Position numbers and translations under genes: made by a program. Of a stretch of DNA of 64,000 nt, positions 24,471 through 36,464 are shown one piece after another; position 1 is the first letter of the stretch; the number at the start of each line of letters is the position of its first letter. A model generated the notes under the pieces. That model was not told the origin of the DNA. It saw nothing but the letters and a program-made list of their open reading frames with translations, and did no database searches. Source of the DNA: Meghimatium bilineatum (taxonomy: Eukaryota > Mollusca > Gastropoda > Stylommatophora > Philomycidae); assembly GCA_034231615.1 (NCBI GenBank), contig CM067298.1, forward strand, positions 66,855,591-66,919,590, in the 5' to 3' direction.

Positions 24471-24844
24471 CTGGTGAAAGTGAATTCAGATATAACCCCA
24501 CTAGTATAATCTGGATTTGATAACAAATAGCGTAGTCTATTTGATGCTTTATAGAATATTATTGAATTCTTTATTTTGAAAATTGAATATTCACGTAATA
24601 TGAAACAAATAGGTAATAGTTAACCTCTTGTCAAAATAAACAAAGAACACTTGTCAACTTGTATTCTCATCAAACAACTAACATTGGCATGAAGTTTAAA
24701 ATACAGATGAGGGCGGGTTAACATTTCTCAACTGTCATTATTTTTATATGTAATGTTATGTAATATTACGTAATATTATGTAGTTTTATATATAATACCT
24801 ATGTAATATTGTTTTATTATTGTTTTACTTCTGAGTCAATTAGC

Positions 24845-24970
24845 AAGATATAATCCAGAGAATGGAATGTATTGTATCACGATTAAAGATTCCCTCCCTA
24901 TGTCTTTTGGTCTGTCTTATCAAATTTCAGCATGCGATTTTTGTCACTTTAATTTACTATGGGATGGGGA
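24845..24970 (-). mobile_element. SINE-B fragment
   Basis: ATAATCCAGAGAATGGAATG followed by TTTCAGCATGCGAT; degraded. Confidence 0.5.
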
Positions 24971-25402
24971 AGCTGTTAATATATCCACAAGGCAACACAC
25001 AAAAATCATCACAGATAATTTTATATGGGTTTTGTAGTATTTGGTTAGCTGATTTCAAATCTGTCTTTAGTTTTTTTCTACCACGTAACATTTTTTTGTA
25101 ATAGCTAATTATAATATCTTTCAACAGTGGTTATGACCACAAATCGAGTACAATGTTTTATTTAGATTGGTATCGATACTTTATTACTGGCTGTTACAAT
25201 TTTGTTCAGTTTCGGGTCACGTGATTTAGTATCGATGCTACCATTTTTGTGTATTCGATAGGATAGTAAATCCATTTATACACGTGTGGTGTTTGCTTAA
25301 AGTAATTACGACAAGTATATTATGAGATTTCGTTGTTTTGTACTTTCTTTTATTTTAAAGGTTGCAAAAACCTTGCATTTGTGTACTTGATAACTTATTA
25401 TC

Positions 25403-26098
25403 ATGCCTAGAAGATGCATCAATCATCCAAACTGTTTCTGTTTTGTGTGTGGTTCATTTGTGACGAAATCACAGCGGCGCACAATTTCAGATGATCTAAA
25501 GAAGATATACATATTGTATTTTGGCTGTCCACTGGGTGATCAGGATAAATCTTGGGCTCCACATATCATATGTACCAGTTGTTCAAGCGGACTACGTGAC
25601 TGGCTAAATGGCCGCAAGGCAGCTATGCCATTTGCAATTCCAATGTTATGGAGGGAACCGCGAGACCATGTCAATGATTGCTACTTTTGTCTGGTGAACA
25701 CAAATGGATTCTCTGCTAAAAATAAACAGAACATTGTATATCCTAGCTTAGATTCTGCCATCAGGCCTGTTCCACATGACGATTCATTGCCTATTCCTGT
25801 ACCTCCTTCTGGTGGACTCGTATCTATGCAAGATGGGGAGGAATGCAGTGAAAACACCGCTGTTCACAATGCAGACTCAACTGATCCAGATTATACTGTT
25901 GATGAATGTTTAGAACCTAAGACTTTTACACAGGCAGAGCTGAATGATCTTATTCGTGATCTAAATCTGTCTAAAGATAAAGCAGAACTTCTTGCTTCAA
26001 GGCTTAAGCAAAAGCATTTGCTTGCAAGGGACGTTAACATAACTTATTATAGAAAACGAAATCTCAACATGACGACGTTCTTCAATGTTGACGGCTAA
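25403..26098 (+). CDS. Arthropod-wide intronless ORF family, N-terminal piece
   Basis: 231 residues from ATG to a TAA. The start holds a Cys-rich segment with C-F-V-C-G near residue 14 and C-T-S-C about 30 residues later, then W-A-P-H-I-I-C and a second C-Y-F-C near residue 94, suggesting zinc binding. A P-V-P-H-D-D-S-L-P stretch follows. I recall uncharacterised proteins of this kind in many arthropods, often in many copies, but no function. The next frame continues in register after the stop, so the intact form was probably one protein of about 560 residues. Origin from a mobile element is inference; no ends were found. Confidence 0.7.
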   Translation: MPRRCINHPNCFCFVCGSFVTKSQRRTISDDLKKIYILYFGCPLGDQDKSWAPHIICTSCSSGLRDWLNGRKAAMPFAIPMLWREPRDHVNDCYFCLVNTNGFSAKNKQNIVYPSLDSAIRPVPHDDSLPIPVPPSGGLVSMQDGEECSENTAVHNADSTDPDYTVDECLEPKTFTQAELNDLIRDLNLSKDKAELLASRLKQKHLLARDVNITYYRKRNLNMTTFFNVDG

Positions 26099-27085
26099 TT
26101 GAGTTATTGTCAGGACATCGATGGTCTCTTCAACAGTTTATCACAAGTGCATGATCCATCAGAATGGCGTCTCTTCATTGATTCCTCGCGAAGAAGCTTA
26201 AAGGCAGTTCTTTTGCACAATGGAAATTTAAAACCAAGCATACCAGTTGCACATTCTGTTTATCTGAAAGAATCTTATTACAACATGAACAGTTTGCTTG
26301 AAGTTATCCATTATAAAACACACCAGTGGAACATCTGTGGTGATCTAAAGGTCATTGGCATGTTGATGGGCATGCAAGGAGGATTCACTAAATACTGCTG
26401 TTTCCTATGCCTATGGGATAGTCGAGCAACAGCGGAACATTATGTCAAACGTGTCTGGGAGCCCAGGCATATCTATACGCCAGGAGCAAGCAGTGTCCAA
26501 AATATGCCCCTTGTTGATCCACAGAAAATATTTCTGCCACCTCTCCATATTAAGCTAGGACTGATGAAAACCCTTGTGAAGACCATGGGTAAGACAAACT
26601 CAGAAGGTTTTCAGTACCTTGTTAATAAATTCCCAAACATCACTGCTGCAAAAATGAAGGAAGGGATATTTATAGGTCCACAAATCAGATCTGTTTTACA
26701 AGATGAAGGTTTCAAACAGTCTCTGTCAGGAGCTGAGCTAGAAGCCTGGGAGGCATTCAAGTGGGTCTGTGAAAACTTTCTTGGTAATCATAAGTCCCCT
26801 ACGTACAGGGAAGGAGTTCAGCGTCTAATAGATTCTTACCAGAACCTTGGCTGTCGCATGTCATTAAAAGTGCACTTCTTGCACTCCCATGTAGATTTCT
26901 TCCCAGAAAATCTTGGTATGGTGAGTGAAGAGCAAGGAGAACGTTTTCACCAGGACATTCAGTTAATGGAGCGCCGTTATCAAGGTTTGTGGAATGAGAG
27001 TATGATGGCCGACTTCTGCTGGATGCTATTCCGTGATAATCCAGGCGAAGAATATAACAGAAAATCAAATTCTAAGCATTTTTGA
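26099..27085 (+). CDS. Arthropod-wide intronless ORF family, C-terminal piece
   Basis: 328 residues, abutting the preceding frame and in the same register, lacking its own ATG at the first codon. It has W-R-L-F-I-D-S-S-R-R-S-L-K, a K-Y-C-C-F-L-C-L-W-D-S-R segment, L-P-P-L-H-I-K-L-G-L-M-K, and a highly conserved-looking E-E-Q-G-E-R-F-H-Q-D-I near the end. D-S-S, H-I-K and E-R-F-H could form an acidic nuclease-like site, but this is a guess. Base composition is less AT-rich than its flanks. A single in-frame stop splits the gene, so it is either a recent pseudogene or read through. Confidence 0.7.
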   Translation: MSYCQDIDGLFNSLSQVHDPSEWRLFIDSSRRSLKAVLLHNGNLKPSIPVAHSVYLKESYYNMNSLLEVIHYKTHQWNICGDLKVIGMLMGMQGGFTKYCCFLCLWDSRATAEHYVKRVWEPRHIYTPGASSVQNMPLVDPQKIFLPPLHIKLGLMKTLVKTMGKTNSEGFQYLVNKFPNITAAKMKEGIFIGPQIRSVLQDEGFKQSLSGAELEAWEAFKWVCENFLGNHKSPTYREGVQRLIDSYQNLGCRMSLKVHFLHSHVDFFPENLGMVSEEQGERFHQDIQLMERRYQGLWNESMMADFCWMLFRDNPGEEYNRKSNSKHF

Positions 27086-28004
27086 AGAAACATTCTACAT
27101 ATCTATGCTGTGATGTGAGTATATTTGATTTAGTCTAGAAGATGTGAATAATTTGCTTAATTGATGTTTGCGATTCTCGAAAAAATACAGCCAAGTTCAG
27201 TGAAAACTAACATCACTCATAACTTTAAAACTTGACGTGATAGAAAAAAACTGATACCAGATCTGAAATCAGCGCCAAAAAATCCTTTAGAAAAGTGTAT
27301 TTTGGTTTCAGATGATTAAAAAATGTTTTATTTTGTTGCCTTGTGTATTCTTTGCTTCCCTATTGTACCCCATCAATGTTTATTTAACTTTACTACTGCT
27401 TCATAGAAGTATAGATTAGTAATGCTTTATCTATTTTACAGCACAAACGCAAGTCCCCCATGGTGTGCCAGCACCTATAAAACAACAAATCCATCATCAA
27501 ATACACATACCAATTAAAAAAACCAGAGACAAAAAAAAATAAACAAAAGAGGAATAGTTCGACAGAGGAAACTCTACAAAAAATTTAAATACTGGCCTGT
27601 TTGAACTGCAGCAATGTTTTGTCACAAGAAAAATATGGTCATGTCTACCAACTAGGCTATCAAAAGTGTTTTCACAATTCCAGTCCTTCCAACGCATCTC
27701 TAAAACTAATCAATCATGCATTTAATTCAGATACAAGATTATAGAAGCAACCACTTCATCAACTTCCAGAACAACCATAAATCACAAGGATCTGATACTA
27801 TTGGCAAACAACAGAAGTAGCTTAAATTTAAAAAAAAAAGAATTAAAATGACAGGAATTCTGGAAACTTTGATGCTACTTAATATGTGTCTACAAAGTCT
27901 ACATAATCTGGTCATTTATGAGGTTTTGGAAATCAAATATATTACTCATTATTCTCATCTATTTTTAAAAAACCTCCACATCTAAAGAACATACTCGTCA
28001 TATA
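27086..28004. other. Intron, no feature seen
   Basis: AT-rich, between the ORF pair and a Tc1 copy. No terminal repeat that could close the ORF element was recognised. Confidence 0.45.
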
Positions 28005-29460
28005 CTGTTCAAACAAATTAACACATTTTATTTTTTTAAAGTTATTTTTATAAAAAATATTTACGGATTGGAATTCGTTCAACCTATCGACAGTGTCCAT
28101 CTGGTTATTAGCTTCTCGTAGTTACCAGAATTGTACTCCCCTCATGATTTATTAGGTCATGAAATGGTCACAGTCAAAACATTTCTGACAATAACTTGTG
28201 ACAGATTCAAGAGAATCCCGTCCAAACTTACTAAACACAAAACTTTCTGATCATATTAAAGAATGCCTATAAAAGATTGATGGTCCTCGAATAAATTAAG
28301 TTCAAATTTAAATCTGCAATTATGGCTCATCTCATTACATAACAATGATACATCATCATTGGATGCTTACAGGACAACCATAAAGTGTAGTAGTCAGACA
28401 ATTTAATGTGGTTAGAAGCACCATTAGTCACCTTTGGAGGCGATTTCAACAAACTGGCTTAGTGGCAGCCCAACCGTGCAGTGGAAGACCCAGAGTTACA
28501 ACTTCTGCCAAAGACCTATTCATACGGCTGCGTCACAGGAATCGATTTGCATCTGCGTCCTCCACATTCCATTCAATGCTAGAAGCTCACCAAATTTCAG
28601 ATCAGACGATCAAGAACCGGCTGCGTGATGCTGGTCTTTGGGATAGAATACCCTACAGAGGTCCTGTTCTTATGGACCAGCATTGCCAGAACCGACTACA
28701 GTGAGCGAACCAGCATCGTCAATGGACCGTTGGAAATAACTGGAGACGGGTGTGGTTTAGTGATAATCATTTGTTTTTGCTCCAGCAACACTATAGACAG
28801 ATAAGAGTTTACTGCAGAGACAGTGAGAGCTACGCCCAGAACAGTGTTGATGAGGCTCCTTCACCTAGTAATATAGGTGTACTGTGGAAGGGCGATCAAC
28901 CTTCATGGGAAGAAGTGACCTGGTGCAACCTGAATGCTGAAGGGTACTTTGATGAAATTGTACGTCCTCGCATCTTTCCTTTTGGTTGCACGAAGGTCAA
29001 TTTTTCAACAGGATAATACTTGACTTCATGTGGTACAACTCACTACCAAGCTGGCAACAACGTCCAGGCCATTCCGTGGCAAGCCATGTCATTAGACATG
29101 AATTCCATAGAACACTTATGGGATGAACTCAACAGATGACTCCTCCAGCGAGACATGGCTCCAGCCAATCTCCAACAGTTGTCTCTTGCACTGAAGGAAG
29201 AGTGGGCATCCATCCTAAAACAACAGATCCAACTGCTAAAGGATCTATGTCACAAAGATGTACTTCTCTGATAGAGGCTACAGCAGACCATACACCTTAC
29301 TGAAACAGAGGCTTCAGTCGAAAAGAATAAAAGTTCAAACCAAATTTAATGAACATTATTTCATTGTTAAAATCTGAAAAGTTCTTCATGACAAGGTTGA
29401 AACATTAATTCCATAAAATACAATTTTGGTACAGGTTTGAAATTTGGTGTATTGCAATAA
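28005..29460 (+). mobile_element. Tc1-like transposon, nearly full length, broken
   Basis: The left end CTGTTCAAACAAATTAAC follows TATA. An N-terminal helix-turn-helix (28408-28701) has F-Q-Q-T-G-L and C-S-G-R-P-R; the frame resumes in register at 28750 and holds V-W-F-S-D near the start, then W-N-L-N-A-like and later a Q-Q-D-N segment near 29010 and E-H-L-W-D-E-L-N near 29108. There is an in-frame stop at 28702 and a frame change near 29010. The right end is hard to place and lies near 29460. Confidence 0.8.
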
Positions 29461-29532
29461 ATATGCATTTCCTTCTTTGATTTTTGTTGCTTTCTTTTTT
29501 TTGCTGTAAGAAAGACATCTCCAAATACTCAC

Positions 29533-29697
29533 TTTATATTTTGATATTTTATGTTTGTATTTCTTGAGAAAGGTTCCCAGTTGGACAGTAACGTACAAAA
29601 AAGTCCTTGTTCTTTGTTTATTGCTATTTCTATATTTTTTACTTTGATAGTTAGGCTTTAACAGTGATCTTAGTACTTTATAAAGTATTATCACTCC
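29533..29697 (+). repeat. Single arm of the foldback element family
   Basis: TTTCTTGAGAAAGGTTCCCA, AAGTCCTTGTTCTTTG and AAGTATTATCAC follow the same order as one arm of 4582-4988. The partner arm is missing. Confidence 0.7.
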
Positions 29698-30619
29698 TTT
29701 TTTTTTTTGAACAGTATAGAATGTTACATTTGGCTTTTTGTTTACTACTGTTTTTTGTTAGGAATGCTAGAAATGATGTGGTGATCATTATACTGCGCTC
29801 CTTTATTTTTCCAATTAGTTCTAATACCCATTTGTTGATGCTGGGTCAACCCAGGAGCCATTACGATTAAAAAATTTTCACCTACAATTGGAAGAAAACC
29901 AAAGACTACAAGACTAAGAAGCCAGATCCCCCCTACTGCTTTAATTTGACTTTCAAATATGTCATATAGTTAAAATTAAATCTCCAAATATGTAATATAC
30001 ACTGAATGACATATAGCCAACTAGACTCCGGACTGGACAACCAGGGGTGACTACCCCATACACAAGATTGTCACATTGTGAAATTGCATATGGCATCCCC
30101 CCCCCCCCCCCAGCATGCCCAACAGCAAGAGTTGGTAGTCTATGGTAAGTCTCTCAAATGACAGTCATATAATTACTCAGAAAAACAGCTACTTCAAGAC
30201 AATCTTATATTTGGTCAAACTTGACTCCAAGACATCATTAATGGCGGTTGCTGTGGACAATGCAACATATCAGGCTAGACTAACGTCAGATAGACTAGAC
30301 TACAGTAGAATACTGTCCTTTTCACAGACGAGCAGATTCAACATATGCTGTGCTGATTTGGCGACAGTACGGAGAGAGTGTCAAAGGTTTTTGTGTTTGT
30401 TAGCACAATAATTTGGTATTCACATTTAGGGAGGATTCAATTTTCACCAATGCTTGCCTCTTCATATCGAAATGTTAATGTGCGACATATTGAGATGAGT
30501 GCATTGGTTGCTCCCGTTCACAAATTATCCAGACTTTCTGCTTCTCCAATGGGATAATGTAATACACACACTAAACATATTATTTTACGTCACATATTCT
30601 TTTCATGAATACTGTCGTC
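29698..30619. other. Intron, no gene seen
   Basis: A C-run lies at about 30098-30112. No finger motif or named repeat. Confidence 0.4.
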
Positions 30620-31960
30620 ATCGTGTATACCCTGAACATCTCTGTCCCGGGCAAGCAGGCCTGCACTGACCAGAGATACATTCCTGGATGTCACTGCTCC
30701 ACTGTCTATTTTGTTCTTTCTCTTCTTCTCTTTCCTGGCACTCTGCCCTTCAGAATCAGTCTTTCAATACCATCATGTCTCTTTAAGTGTCCAGAATACT
30801 GTAGTTTTCTTCTTATGATGATACTTAGAAGCCACCCTTCATTTAATTTCAATAATTTCAAAATTTCAATGTCCTTCTTTTTCTATGTCTGTGATATTCC
30901 TAGGATCTTTCTGTAACACTTCATTTCAAATGAATTTATTCCTCTGGATATTGTTATGTTTAAAGTTCAAATTTCACATCCATTTGTCTCACATCTATAT
31001 TCAAATTTGTTTAGACATTCTAGTTCTAAATTGTCCATTTTGATTATTGTTTTGACCTTTGTTTTGTCTGTTATCCTAATTTTTGCTGTGCATATAGATT
31101 TTGGATCTAGCTGTATTTCTTTGTTGTTGTCATTAGCTGGTTCAGTTTGTCAGGATGTGTAGTAAGGAGGACTGTGTTGTCTTCATATCTTCTTCTTCAT
31201 CAGTGTTAATTCTCAAACTCCTGCTGGACCTCTCTTGTAGCAGGACCATGGTCCATTCTAGATTTCCAGCAGGATGCAGTCCAGAGAATGGAAATGCATT
31301 GTGTCACTGTTTTATTTGCGCCAATGTCCCGACACATCTGTCTTTGGCGGGGTCTTCATATCTTATTTCTGGGATCTTGTACTCAACCGATATTTAATGG
31401 ATGAAACTAATTTTCTTCTAGTTCGTCTCTGACATTTCTCATTATATTCTCTGCACAGATGTTAAAAAGATAAGGAGATAGAGTGCACCCGTCTCACTCC
31501 ACTTTGAACAGCGACCCATTTAGATGTTTCTCATTCCACTCTTACTGCTGCTTGTTGTTCATGGTATAGTGTTTTAATAAGATGCATTAGGTGTTTGGGG
31601 AAGCCCATGATGGACCATAGTTGGTGATGATTAACACAATCAAACTCCATGGTGTAGTCTATGAAACATATATGTAGGTAGGTCTGAGCTGTATTCGCTA
31701 CATTTCTCAAATGTCTTCCTCATGTTGAATATATGGTCCCTTGTTCCTCTTCCTGCTAGAAAATCAGCTTGAACGTCATGAATTTTTGTTTTTATTTTGT
31801 GTTGTATTCTGTTCATTATTATCTGTAGCAGAATTTGCTCACTTGATTAATTAGTGCTACTGTTCTATAGTTGGTACATAATTGAAGGTCTGCTTTCTTT
31901 GGCAAGGGTATGTATGCCACCTATTTTTTCCATTCTTAAGGCAATACATAAAAGCATTTC
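30620..31960 (-). mobile_element. LINE reverse-transcriptase region, antisense, split by SINE-A
   Basis: On the minus strand the frames read F-I-D-Y-T-M-E-F-D-C-V-N-H near 31650, Q-Q-A-A-V-R-V-E near 31545 and A-V-Q-S-G-V-R near 31505, which are RT motifs of a CR1- or jockey-like LINE. The post-RT part runs to about 30620. A SINE-A with target duplication sits at 31191-31351. Many breaks. Confidence 0.75.
31191..31351 (-). mobile_element. SINE-A with target-site duplication
   Basis: GTCTTCATATCTT flanks both sides (31179-31191 and 31352-31364). The inside has TTCTTCTTCATCAGTG, ACTCCTGCTGGACCTCTC, CAGGATGCAGTCCAGAGAATG and ATTTGCGCCAATGTCCCGAC. On the minus strand it ends with GAAGAAGA. Confidence 0.88.
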
Positions 31961-32204
31961 AACATTCTTAAATTAGCCTTTTCATAAAGCAAAACGAGAT
32001 TCAAGTTTTATCTATGATGTAAAACTAATAAAAATGTAAATCTGCATTAGTGTCAAACGAAATTGCAGAATCTTAATTTTAAAAATCAAACTTGGGTATA
32101 TGTTTATGAATAAGAAATTCTCTACATCATTTTTTGTTTGTTGATTGTACAGTCAATATATTATCTAGATCTAATGAAGAAAACGTTTAATCTAATTGGA
32201 TTCA

Positions 32205-32479
32205 CGGCAGTTTGTTGCCAGGGACCGAAAAGGGAGCAAAGAATAGCAACACTGTTTACCTTCCATGCATGTCGTAAGAGGTGACTAAGGAGGTTATGGG
32301 ATGGAGCTGGCTATCCCATCCCATATAGGGTCAGTGACCCAAAACCATGCTGAAGTTGGATGTGTCAGGCTGAAAGGCGCAGATATCGCAGGAATGCTGT
32401 AAACCATGGCACAACGCATTCCATTCTCCGGACTACATCCTGCTAATTTGCAGGAGTTTGAGAACGAACGTAGAAGAAG
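32205..32479 (+). mobile_element. SINE-B, full length with target-site duplication
   Basis: AATTGGATTCA flanks both ends (32194-32204 and 32480-32490). The 275-base body begins CGGCAGTTTGTTGCC, has TGTCGTAAGAGGTGACTAAG, a TGTGTCAGGCTGAAAGGCG core and TTTGAGAACGAACG before a GAAGAAGA tail. I saw no clear pol III A or B box. Confidence 0.88.
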
Positions 32480-32727
32480 AATTGGATTCAAATTGGTGAC
32501 CTGTAAAGCAATACCAGTTAGTGAGTGTTCAACACAAAAAAAGTTTATATTAGTTTGTCAACAGAACTAGTTCACTGCACTCAAACCAAGTGACAAATGA
32601 ATGGGAACTCTTTACATACCCCGTAATAATAATACAAGAATGACCTATTACTAAACATGCAATAACTAAACGAAGTGGTATGACATCTATGAAAGTAAGT
32701 ACTGATTCCTGTCTTACGCACCACATT

Positions 32728-33586
32728 CTAGACTGCAAGAAGGCTGCCCTATGTCACCATTACTATTCAATATTGCAATTGACTGGGCTATGAGAAAAAA
32801 GTGAAAACCATCAAGATGCACAAACAAAAACTGATCGATTAAAACTCATTGCAGGACAAATAGGTCTCCAAATCAATTCATCAAAAACAAAAATTATGGA
32901 CTTCACCAATTCACCTAACAAAGTTACTTTAAATGGACAACAACTTGAAAAAGTACACAAATTCTCCTATCTAGGAAGCAAATTAACACTCGACGGTGAT
33001 GTCATGACAGAAATTACAATGCGCATTGCCCTAGCATCAAGTGCATTTAAAAGACTGTCTAATATCTGGAAGTCAAAGTCAATCAGCACACGCACGAAAA
33101 TGCGCTTATTTAATTCCTGCGTTATTCTGGTGCTATCATATGGATATGAGAGCTGGAAAAGCTCTTTATTTTCAGAAAAGAAATTACTGAGTTTCGAGAA
33201 CAAATGTCTTTGTAAGATAACTAACACCCATTGGAGTGAATTCAAATCGAATGATAAAATCAGAGAAGAGACACACCAAAATTTCATCACAGATGTTATC
33301 AGAAAACGCTGTTGGTCCTACATCGGGCATGTCCTACGCGCAGATACCAACAGAATATTCCACCAATCTCTTGAATGGATACCTACAGGCAAAAGAGCAA
33401 GGGGTAGACCAAAAGAAACACTCAGAAGAACAATACTTAGAGAAAGTAAAACAACCAATATTCATACTATTCAAGAACTGCACAGAATAGCTTTGAACAG
33501 GCAGAATTGGAGATATCTGACCTCTGCCCTATGCGTTAACTTCAGCGCTAAAGGACAATGAATGAATGAATTAATGAAAGTCATAG
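32728..33586 (+). mobile_element. LINE fragment: RT motif joined to C-terminal region
   Basis: An L-Q-E-G-C-P-M-S-P-L-L-F-N motif lies at 32730-32770, then an internal loss removes the F-x-D-D region. From 32849 the frame resumes (G-L-Q-I-N-S-S-K-T-K) and is open from 32896 to 33561: F-S-Y-L-G-S near residue 24, Y-G-Y-E-S-W near 83, Y-I-G-H-V-L-R near 142 and R-A-R-G-R-P-K near 165. A TGAATGAATGAATTAATGAA tail closes the copy. The 221-residue open frame suggests a fairly young insertion. Confidence 0.85.
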
Positions 33587-33914
33587 TGTTTAATAGACAA
33601 AAGATAAGCCATCATGACACTCTCACTAGTAAATATCCCTCTCAAAGACATTGCTTCAGGTATTAGTCGTTGGACTATCATCATGGGACTCCGGACATAT
33701 CTATAGGAGCTTCAATCTCATACTCAGTATGACCTTCAGCATGTGGTAACTGACTGTTCCGGTTATGTGTTAGTCGATAACTGATTCCTATATAGCACTG
33801 GTATTGTGCAACACCATGCTTCACTCATCTTACATCTTCCAACTGATTTAACATCTCGATTGCATTCATGAAAAATACTGACAACAGTATTCCTGAAAAG
33901 AATATGTCACTTAA

Positions 33915-33985
33915 AATAATCTCCGTTCTCCGAACTACATCCTGCTAATCTGCAGGAGATTGAGAACAAACGCATAAGAAGAAGT
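33915..33985 (+). mobile_element. SINE-B 3' fragment
   Basis: GTTCTCCGAACTACATCCTG followed by a GAGAACAAACGCATAAGAAG tail. Confidence 0.7.
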
Positions 33986-34019
33986 AGATAAAGAATCCAT
34001 TCAAGTTAAGCTGTGAAAT

Positions 34020-34185
34020 CTGCCAAAGATGGATGTGTTGGGTCACTGGCGAAAACAAAATGGTGACACAGCATAGTTCCATTTCTGGACTAAATTCTGC
34101 TGAAAATCTAGTAGGATCATTGTCCTGCAATAAGAGAGTTCCATGGGGAAGTTTGAGAATGAATGCTGAAGAAGAAGAACAGTGT
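34020..34185 (+). mobile_element. SINE-A copy
   Basis: GATGGATGTGTTGGGTCACT, ATCTAGTAGGATCATTGTCC and GAGAATGAATGCTGAAGAAG match the family in order. Confidence 0.78.
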
Positions 34186-34829
34186 CAGATTATAACAACT
34201 GAAGATTGCGGGTAGTGTACAATAAAAATATTTGTCTAAGACATGTGGCTAACCTTTTGCATTAAATGCGCTATTCTTTTCACTCAAATGAGCTAATCCA
34301 TACATCTTTCTATTCAGTTCTTTAAGAATATGTTCATATAGATGTAATTGGTAAATTGACTTGTGAAATGTTCTATGCACTTTAGTTTGGGATGTTGGTG
34401 GAGGAAGGGAAGTCTCACATTCATTCTTCACCCCAAATTCAAATAAAGATTTGTTAATATAAACAGCATAAAGAATTGAGTTTCCTTTTAACTTTAGCTT
34501 GCATTTATCCCTTTGAATCTCTGAGTTCTTTGCATAATACAGGATTTGGAAACTGAAACAATAGTCAGTGTAATAATTTATATAAGGGTTAAAGAGAGAA
34601 ATAGACTTCCTTGAATAATTTAGTTATTATTACCACTTGTGTGTATGTAATGCACCATTTATAATCATGCAATGTGCCATGTTTGACACCGCTGGTCTAA
34701 AACAGCAGTGAAGGACTGAGCTTGAACGTTGAAGAAAGGATGACAAGTAAATGATATTCCCTGACCAGGCCACGCACATAAAAGAAGGAACCAACGCTAA
34801 GATTGATGAGTAATCCAAGTTGATAGTCA

Positions 34830-35690
34830 CAGAAGCTTCTGTTCGCTATATCATACAAGACACTCCAAAATCTCAGTGTGTTCTATAGTTGTTGATTGAC
34901 CACCATAAGAAAGAATGAATGGGTGCTGTTTGAACCATTTGCTGCATTATGAAGTAAAGGGTGATGCATTTATGTTGTACATAGTGGAAGGTAACATGGT
35001 GTCACCACTTAGAAAAATGCAGCAAAATGGCCAGCATGCAATGGAAACATCCTGAATCACCAAAAGTAGACAAAATTCAAATTAGATTTCTGCAGGAAAT
35101 ATGTTGACAACATTTTTAGGCCATGAAGAGTTTTTTTTTCATGGTCAAACTTTACAGAGCCAGGCATAAATACACTTCTATCAGACGCAAGAACTCTGCC
35201 TAAGACGGATATGTCAGGTCATTGGCGCAAATAAAATGGCGACACAACACATTTTCATTCATGGCCTACATTCTACTGGAAATCTAGTAGAACCGTGATC
35301 CTGCTACAAGAGAGATCCAGTGGGAGTTTGAGAATGAACATTGAAGAAAAAGACACAAGAACACCCTGACCAGCTGCATACAGACATCAAGAGTAAGCAA
35401 CATGACATGTTGTGCAGCAAGATTCTGTTACACGGCAATGTTCATCCGCATGTCTTCAAAAGTTGTGATGGGTAAAGGAAACATTAGCATGGAAAAGATG
35501 CGAAGTTCTGCGCTACCCAGCCTATATTTCCACTATATAACCATGTAACTTTCATTTCCTCAAACTCAAAGAAAGCTTAAGGGTCAATGATTTCACTCCA
35601 ATGAGGATCTCAGGACAGCAATGATTAACTTTTTCAATAAACAAGCATTCCTTCTTTGATAGAATTTATTATCTACCCCTTTTCCACACT
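34830..35690 (+). mobile_element. Mariner-like fragment interrupted by SINE-A
   Basis: 34850-35155 aligns with 1070-1350 of the foldback mariner, including GAACCATTTGCTGCATTA and GCCAGCATGCAATGGAAAC. After the SINE (35195-35355) traces resume with C-S-K-I-L-L-H-G-N-V-H-P-H near 35430 and an F-x-S-N-E-D-L segment near 35600. The 5' part is missing. Confidence 0.7.
35195..35355 (+). mobile_element. SINE-A with target-site duplication inside mariner
   Basis: CAAGAAC occurs at 35188-35194 and 35356-35362. The body has GGATATGTCAGGTCATTGGC, AATCTAGTAGAACCGTGATC and GAGAATGAACATTGAAG. Confidence 0.82.
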
Positions 35691-35812
35691 CATCCGCATC
35701 GCTGATAGTAGAATTCACTGGAGGACTGTATGCTGAGGCATCCAATGTGGTACCCCTACGACCCTGAAGGGTTATGGGTTTATTGATATTGATTGATTAT
35801 CTACCCGAATAG
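35690..35812 (+). mobile_element. LINE 3' tail, 5'-truncated
   Basis: ATTCACTGGAGGACTGTATG encodes an H-W-R-T-V-C trace; CCCCTACGACCCTGAAGGGT and a TTGATATTGATTGATT tail follow. The same 3' end is at 8945-9005. Confidence 0.65.
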
Positions 35813-36464
35813 TGGTATGCATGCTTAAATGTTAATGGTGACATATCCATGTTCATGCTTGACTCCTAATAAATGCGTTACTTAATTATAATACAAACGC
35901 TGATCTTATAGTAAACACACTTAAATGAGTATCATTTGATCTCGCTTCATGTTTCGGTAAAGATAACCCCCACATTTAAATTATATACCCGGTACTCTTT
36001 ACGGTAAATACAGTACAATGTTATTTGAAGAAATAGTTCTAAGTTGGATAATGAATGATAATATTTAGCGGTTTCATTGTTAATAGACCTTCTAAAGTGA
36101 TACCATGTAGCTACCTGTAAATAGTTTGTCCATATCTGCTTCAACTATTATTTTTAACAAACTTTACATTACTAAATTTAAGTAGGAAGCCAAATTGTTT
36201 TAAAAAAACAATTTTTAAAAATTCTTGAGACTAACAGGAATTGAGCCAGTCCGTTCAACGGCACCAAATCGCCTAGCAATTATTGCACACGCGTTTTTCC
36301 GTACTTTAACCGCATCTCCCAAAAAAAATCACAATATCGCATCTTATTTTAGAGACATAGGAGGTGGAAGTATTCTCGCTTGCAGCAGTAATTGGGTTAA
36401 GATTATATTATTTACCTGTATTAGCAAACCATACAATATGAACTGAGCGTAACATGATCTAGAT

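Noticed and set aside
25403-27085. THAP-type transposase
   Set aside because: The Cys spacing at the N-terminus does not show the C2CH THAP pattern with its A-V-P-x-F end.
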